Below, piece by piece: positions 60,956-64,000 of a stretch of DNA of 64,000 nucleotides. The DNA is from Halalkalibacter nanhaiisediminis (GTDB lineage: Bacteria; Bacillota; Bacilli; Bacillales; Bacillaceae_D). Position numbers and translations under genes: made by a program. The notes under the pieces are model-generated. The model searched no databases. It was given only the letters and a program-made list of their open reading frames with translations, and was not told where the DNA came from. The DNA lies in NCBI RefSeq assembly GCF_007830185.1, contig NZ_VLKZ01000004.1, positions 32,193 through 96,192 on the forward strand, given 5' to 3'. The first letter of the stretch is position 1. Each line of letters starts with the position of its first letter.

Positions 60956-61588
60956 CTAATACATAAAGCGATTTTGAAAGCGAAGTTGATCAAACTGTTG
61001 TAAGGAGTCTGCATCAATACGTTTTCCAATTCTAGCCATTAAGCAGTTGGCTGGATGGGAACAAATTTCAGGATCATCTGTTGCAAACCATTCCAAACCA
61101 CCTGCGTTCATCATTTTTTCCATTACTTTTCGATATTCCCAGACATCTAAGCCGCTTCCCTTCAAATCCCAATGCCAATAATATTCTGTTGTAATGATAA
61201 TATAATCTTCCATTGCATCATCCATCATTGAAAGGCGTAATAGATTCTTACCTACTTGAACCCCCCGATATTCAGCAGCTATTTCAATCGCACCAAGTTC
61301 AAGTAAATTTTCCATATGCCCCTCCGACCAGCGTTCCATAGGGTCTGGATAAACGAAGGTAACGTAACCGACTACGGTGTTCCCGTCACGAACAATATTA
61401 ATCCTTCCTTCTGGTAAGTCTGCAATTCCAAGTAGCGCTTTCTTTTGCTGATTTGGGGGACGAAAAGCAACGAGGCCAGAATGAAAATCAAGTGAATCCA
61501 ATGTTTTACCAGAAATGGGACCCTCTAATATTAATGTACGCTCCTGAAAAGGTACTTCCAGAGAATAATATGTTTTCGAATGAATCAT
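60956..61588 (-). CDS. acuA: acetyltransferase AcuA (GNAT)
   Basis: A 210-residue GNAT enzyme that acetylates and inactivates acetyl-CoA synthetase. The acetyl-CoA loop is in EYRGVQVGKNLLRL (about residues 99-112). GAIEIAAEYRG just before is typical. ATG at 61588 with AAAGGTGG upstream. A perfect -10 (TATAAT on the minus strand near 61630-61640) lies upstream. CcpA control is expected by homology. Confidence 0.9.
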   Translation of the reverse strand: MIHSKTYYSLEVPFQERTLILEGPISGKTLDSLDFHSGLVAFRPPNQQKKALLGIADLPEGRINIVRDGNTVVGYVTFVYPDPMERWSEGHMENLLELGAIEIAAEYRGVQVGKNLLRLSMMDDAMEDYIIITTEYYWHWDLKGSGLDVWEYRKVMEKMMNAGGLEWFATDDPEICSHPANCLMARIGKRIDADSLQQFDQLRFQNRFMY

Positions 61589-61683
61589 GTTCGATTAACC
61601 ACCTTTAATCTCGCTATTTCCGTCCTATTATACAGTAACCTAGCAATGTGTGTTCTTTCTTCATTAGATTGTCATAAAGAAAG

Positions 61684-61711
61684 AAAACTAGTTTTAATTA
61701 TAAAACTAGTT
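61684..61711. promoter_or_regulatory. perfect inverted repeat between acuA and acsA
   Basis: AAACTAGTTTT (61684-61694) and AAAACTAGTTT (61701-61711) with a 6-base spacer. It lies about 33 bases before the acsA -35 and roughly centrally in the divergent promoter region, so it could serve both directions. No factor is identified. Confidence 0.5.
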
Positions 61712-61743
61712 TCTCACATATTTCCTTAATCGACAATTTTAAA

Positions 61744-61772
61744 TTGAATAAATTTTCTGTCTGTATTATAAT
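61744..61772 (+). promoter_or_regulatory. SigA promoter of acsA
   Basis: TTGAAT (61744-61749) and a perfect TATAAT (61767-61772) with a 17-base spacer. Confidence 0.72.
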
Positions 61773-61808
61773 AAGAGTGTAAATACATAGAAGAGAGGAA
61801 GATGTGAA

Positions 61809-63524
61809 ATGAAAGTGCAAGCGCTTCCATCTGTAGAAGGAAACTTTAACTTAAAAAACTATGAAGAGGCTGCAGAATCTTTTGATTGGAGTACAGTTGA
61901 ACAGCAGTTTACTTGGAGTGAAACAGGAAAATTAAACTTAGCATACGAGGCAATTGATCGTCATGTAAGTGGCGATAGAGCGAATAAAGTAGCTCTCTAT
62001 TATAGTGATGCTAATCGAGATGAACAATATACGTTTGAAGACATGAAAAAGTATTCAAATAAAGCTGGTAATATCCTGCGGGATGCAGGAGTGAAAAAAG
62101 GAGATCGTGTCTTTATCTTCATGCCAAGATCCCCTGAACTTTATTTCGCTGTGCTTGGTGCAATTAAAATCGGTGCGATTGTTGGTCCGCTGTTTGAAGC
62201 ATTTATGGAAGGGGCCGTTAGAGATCGTTTAGAAGATAGTGATGCTAAGGTGCTCGTTACAACACCTGCATTGCTTGAACGTGTTCCTGTAGGTGATTTA
62301 CCTAACCTAGAATCTGTTTTCATCATTGATGAATCATACGAAGAAAATGGTCCTTATCTTAACTTCCTTACTCGTTTAAATGGAGCAAACGAAGATTTAG
62401 ACATTGAATGGGTTGATCGTGAAGATGGTTTAATTCTTCATTATACTTCTGGTTCAACTGGTAAGCCAAAAGGTGTTCTTCATGTTCATAATGCAATGCT
62501 GCAACATTATCAAACGGCTAAGTGGGTCTTAGATTTACAAGAGGATGATATTTATTGGTGTACAGCAGATCCGGGCTGGGTAACAGGAACATCTTATGGT
62601 ATTTTTGGTCCTTGGCTTGTTGGAGCGACTAATGTTATCCGTGGTGGACGATTTAGTCCGCAAGATTGGTATGAAACGCTTGAGCGTTATAAAGTCACTG
62701 TTTGGTACAGTGCACCAACGGCATTCCGAATGCTTATGAGTGCAGGAGATGAAGTTCTTAAGAAGTATGACCTTTCATCTTTACGTCACTTGCTAAGTGT
62801 TGGGGAGCCACTAAATCCAGAGGTGGTTCGCTGGGGGATGAAGGTATTTGACCTTCGCATCCATGATACATGGTGGATGACAGAAACGGGAGCGCAAATC
62901 ATTTGTAACTATCCATGTATGGAAATTCGCCCAGGTTCAATGGGTAAACCAATTCCAGGTGTAAAAGCTGCGATTATCGATGATCAAGGAAATGAGCTTC
63001 CGCCTAACCGCATGGGTAACCTTGCTATTCAAAAAGGCTGGCCATCTATGATGCGTACAGTTTGGAACAATGAAGAAAAGTATAAGAGCTATTTTGAAAT
63101 TGAAGGTTGGTACGTTTCCGGTGACTCAGCTTATATGGATGAAGATGGATACTTCTGGTTCCAAGGAAGAATTGATGACGTGATTATGACAGCAGGTGAG
63201 CGAGTTGGACCATTTGAAGTTGAAAGTAAGCTTGTTGAGCATCCAGCTGTTGCAGAAGCAGGCGTTATTGGAAAACCAGATCCTGTTAGAGGAGAAATTA
63301 TTAAAGCCTTTATCGCTTTGCGTGATGGATATGAAGTAAGTGATGAATTACAAGAAGATATCCGTAACTTTGTTAAAAAGGGACTGGCTGCACATGCTGC
63401 ACCTCGTGAAATTGAATTCCGTGATAAGTTACCTAAAACGCGTAGTGGTAAGATTATGCGTCGTGTCTTAAAAGCGTGGGAGCTCGACCTACCAACTGGT
63501 GATTTATCTACAATGGAAGATTAA
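61809..63524 (+). CDS. acsA: acetyl-CoA synthetase
   Basis: A 571-residue AMP-forming ligase that activates acetate to acetyl-CoA. The P-loop-like motif YTSGSTGKPKGVLH (about residues 215-228), the STWWMTETG-type block HDTWWMTETGAQ (about 357-368) and PKTRSGKIMRR near the end are present. K548 of SGKIMRR is the lysine acetylated by AcuA and deacetylated by AcuC. A cre-like site lies at codons 3-7. ATG at 61809 behind GAGAGGAAGATG. Gene length matches the B. subtilis enzyme. Confidence 0.95.
   Translation: MKVQALPSVEGNFNLKNYEEAAESFDWSTVEQQFTWSETGKLNLAYEAIDRHVSGDRANKVALYYSDANRDEQYTFEDMKKYSNKAGNILRDAGVKKGDRVFIFMPRSPELYFAVLGAIKIGAIVGPLFEAFMEGAVRDRLEDSDAKVLVTTPALLERVPVGDLPNLESVFIIDESYEENGPYLNFLTRLNGANEDLDIEWVDREDGLILHYTSGSTGKPKGVLHVHNAMLQHYQTAKWVLDLQEDDIYWCTADPGWVTGTSYGIFGPWLVGATNVIRGGRFSPQDWYETLERYKVTVWYSAPTAFRMLMSAGDEVLKKYDLSSLRHLLSVGEPLNPEVVRWGMKVFDLRIHDTWWMTETGAQIICNYPCMEIRPGSMGKPIPGVKAAIIDDQGNELPPNRMGNLAIQKGWPSMMRTVWNNEEKYKSYFEIEGWYVSGDSAYMDEDGYFWFQGRIDDVIMTAGERVGPFEVESKLVEHPAVAEAGVIGKPDPVRGEIIKAFIALRDGYEVSDELQEDIRNFVKKGLAAHAAPREIEFRDKLPKTRSGKIMRRVLKAWELDLPTGDLSTMED
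61816..61829 (+). promoter_or_regulatory. cre-like site within the start of acsA
   Basis: TGCAAGCGCTTCCA agrees with cre consensus TGWAANCGNTNWCA at 12 of 14 positions and has the central palindromic CGC. The B. subtilis acsA cre is in the same spot, a few codons into the gene, so CcpA would act as a roadblock here. Confidence 0.65.
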
Positions 63525-63547
63525 TAATTAATAGCTATAAACCTTTA

Positions 63548-63607
63548 CCAAGTAGTCGGTTTATACGAACACTCACGTTCGTAACAGACTACTTGGTTTT
63601 TTTTTAC
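63548..63607 (+). terminator. Rho-independent terminator of acsA
   Basis: Outer stem CCAAGTAGTC with GACTACTTGG, inner stem TACGAAC with GTTCGTA, and a long T-run. Confidence 0.85.
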
Positions 63608-63746
63608 GTTAAGAAAGTTTTCGGCCCATAAAATGATTAGTATCAGAAAAGAAGGTGTATGTATTAACAAAAAAAATTTAATGTTTATGTCCTAATCTTT
63701 TAGGGAATAAGTCTTTAAGCGTAAATAATAAGGGAGGATATTGAGG

Positions 63747-63815
63747 ATGATTCGAACAATTTTAATGATTATTGGAGCAATTGTCGTAATAAGTTTGATT
63801 TTATCATTGATTTAA
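63747..63815 (+). CDS. 22-residue membrane peptide
   Basis: The frame encodes MIRTILMIIGAIVVISLI and four more residues, almost wholly hydrophobic, a single transmembrane helix. AAGGGAGG (63730-63737) stands 9 bases before the ATG and a strong terminator follows at 63847, so it looks like an independent small gene. Function is not known. Such peptides often act on a membrane partner or are small stress products. Confidence 0.6.
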   Translation: MIRTILMIIGAIVVISLILSLI

Positions 63816-63846
63816 TAAGTAAAATATAATAGTGCTCATTCAAAAA

Positions 63847-63885
63847 AAGTAACCGATATGTAGTAGCATATCGGTTACTTTTTTC
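63847..63885. terminator. bidirectional terminator
   Basis: Perfect 14-base-pair stem (63847-63860 with 63867-63880) with T-runs on both sides, between the small peptide gene and the minus-strand gene at the right edge. Confidence 0.85.
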
Positions 63886-63886
63886 T

Positions 63887-64000
63887 TTATTCATTATTTT
63901 CTGTTGGGGGTTCTGAGTCTGTATTGCCCCCACCATTGTCATTCCCGTTACTAGGAGAGCCATTGCCCCCACCATTGCCATTTCCGTTACTAGGAGAGCC
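63887..64000 (-). CDS. C-terminal end of a gene truncated by the window edge
   Basis: Only the last 37 codons are in the window. The tail reads as Gly/Asn/Ser/Pro repeats of 13 residues (GSPSNGNGNGGGN and GSPSNGNDNGGGN) and ends DSEPPTENNE. Such disordered tails are common on Bacillaceae class A penicillin-binding proteins, which often lie between acsA and tyrS, but nothing in the visible part proves that. The stop codon is at 63887-63889, just after a shared terminator. Confidence 0.65.
   Translation of the reverse strand, partial: GSPSNGNGNGGGNGSPSNGNDNGGGNTDSEPPTENNE
63923..64000 (-). repeat. 39-bp tandem repeat, two copies visible
   Basis: Exact period of 39 bases: 63923-63961 and 63962-64000, differing at only a few positions. 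It encodes the 13-residue Gly/Asn repeat and probably continues past the edge. Confidence 0.75.

Noticed and set aside
1..64000. CRISPR arrays, IS elements, prophage, rRNA and tRNA genes
   Set aside because: No regularly spaced direct repeats, transposase or integrase, and no tRNA T-loop pattern with matching stems was found by eye. A tRNAscan-type search would be decisive for tRNA.

Overview
This is a chromosomal segment from a low-GC, Gram-positive, endospore-former-type bacterium of the family Bacillaceae. The evidence is the gene order, which follows the Bacillus subtilis ytk-ytl-ytm ... pckA-metK ... ytoA-ytpA-ytpB-ytqB-ytqA-leuS ... ytfP-murJ ... pepV-cysK-ytlP-ytlQ-ytmP-trmB-ytoP-ytpPQR-sftA ... 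murC-ytxGH-aroA-ccpA-motPS-acuCBA-acsA arrangement, with insertions and losses. Strong GGAGG ribosome sites, S-box and T-box leaders, CcpA/CcpN-type control and a SigB-type promoter fit the same group. The divergence from B. subtilis and some inserted genes suggest an alkaliphilic-type relative (Alkalihalobacillus or Halalkalibacter-like); that last step is inference. There is no rRNA, no tRNA I could recognise, no CRISPR array, no IS element and no prophage.

Layout. 1-4460: PatB-type lyase, a 48-residue orphan, YwpF-like protein, MFS exporter and the Nudix enzyme YtkD. 4470-7050: minus-strand SsuABC/ThiXYZ-type ABC importer (ytlDCA). 7140-12050: ytmA hydrolase, gluconeogenic pckA with a CcpN-like operator, a holin-like membrane gene, and metK behind a SAM-I riboswitch. 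12270-20130: gamma- and beta-class carbonic anhydrases, ytpA/ytpB lipid genes, the coupled tRNA-modification pair mnmL-mnmM (ytqA/ytqB) and leuS behind a leucine T-box. 20200-26940: a DnaA-box-rich patch, ytfP, MurJ-type lipid II flippase followed by two adjacent SEDS (FtsW/RodA) genes, and an RsuA-type pseudouridine synthase. 26990-33260: a small DeoR-type regulator, pepV, cysK, a coupled thpR-cidA-cidB trio, ytlQ and a lone HicB-like protein. 33300-43960: purU, ytmP, ytzH, trmB, a lactonase-like ytnP, ytzB, ytoP, a DUF84 NTPase, ytoQ, an EIIC-like membrane protein and ytpPQR. 44050-53880: sftA, a nicotinate phosphoribosyltransferase, murC, an M29 aminopeptidase, ytxGH and a large FtsA-like protein with a repeated C-terminal region. 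54120-64000: aroA (DAHP synthase/chorismate mutase), ccpA, motPS, mtnN, acuABC diverging from acsA, a 22-residue membrane peptide, and the repeat-rich C-terminus of a gene that runs off the right edge.

How the parts work together. A carbon-switch theme runs through the window: ccpA, an acsA cre-like site just inside the coding region, CcpN-like control of pckA, and AcuA/AcuC acetylation control of AcsA. A second theme is envelope assembly (murJ, two SEDS genes, murC, cidAB, sftA). A third is methyl/sulfur metabolism (metK, mtnN, cysK, patB) and tRNA modification or charging (trmB, mnmLM, leuS, ytpR).

Most noteworthy non-gene signals: a cluster of DnaA-box-like 9-mers after leuS, a roughly 142-bp imperfect intergenic repeat present twice 22 kb apart with conserved terminal inverted repeats, a perfect 12-bp inverted repeat directly downstream of the murC promoter, and a candidate short RNA near 34.65 kb. 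Nothing in the window is an obvious new defence or secretion system; most genes are conserved core genes.
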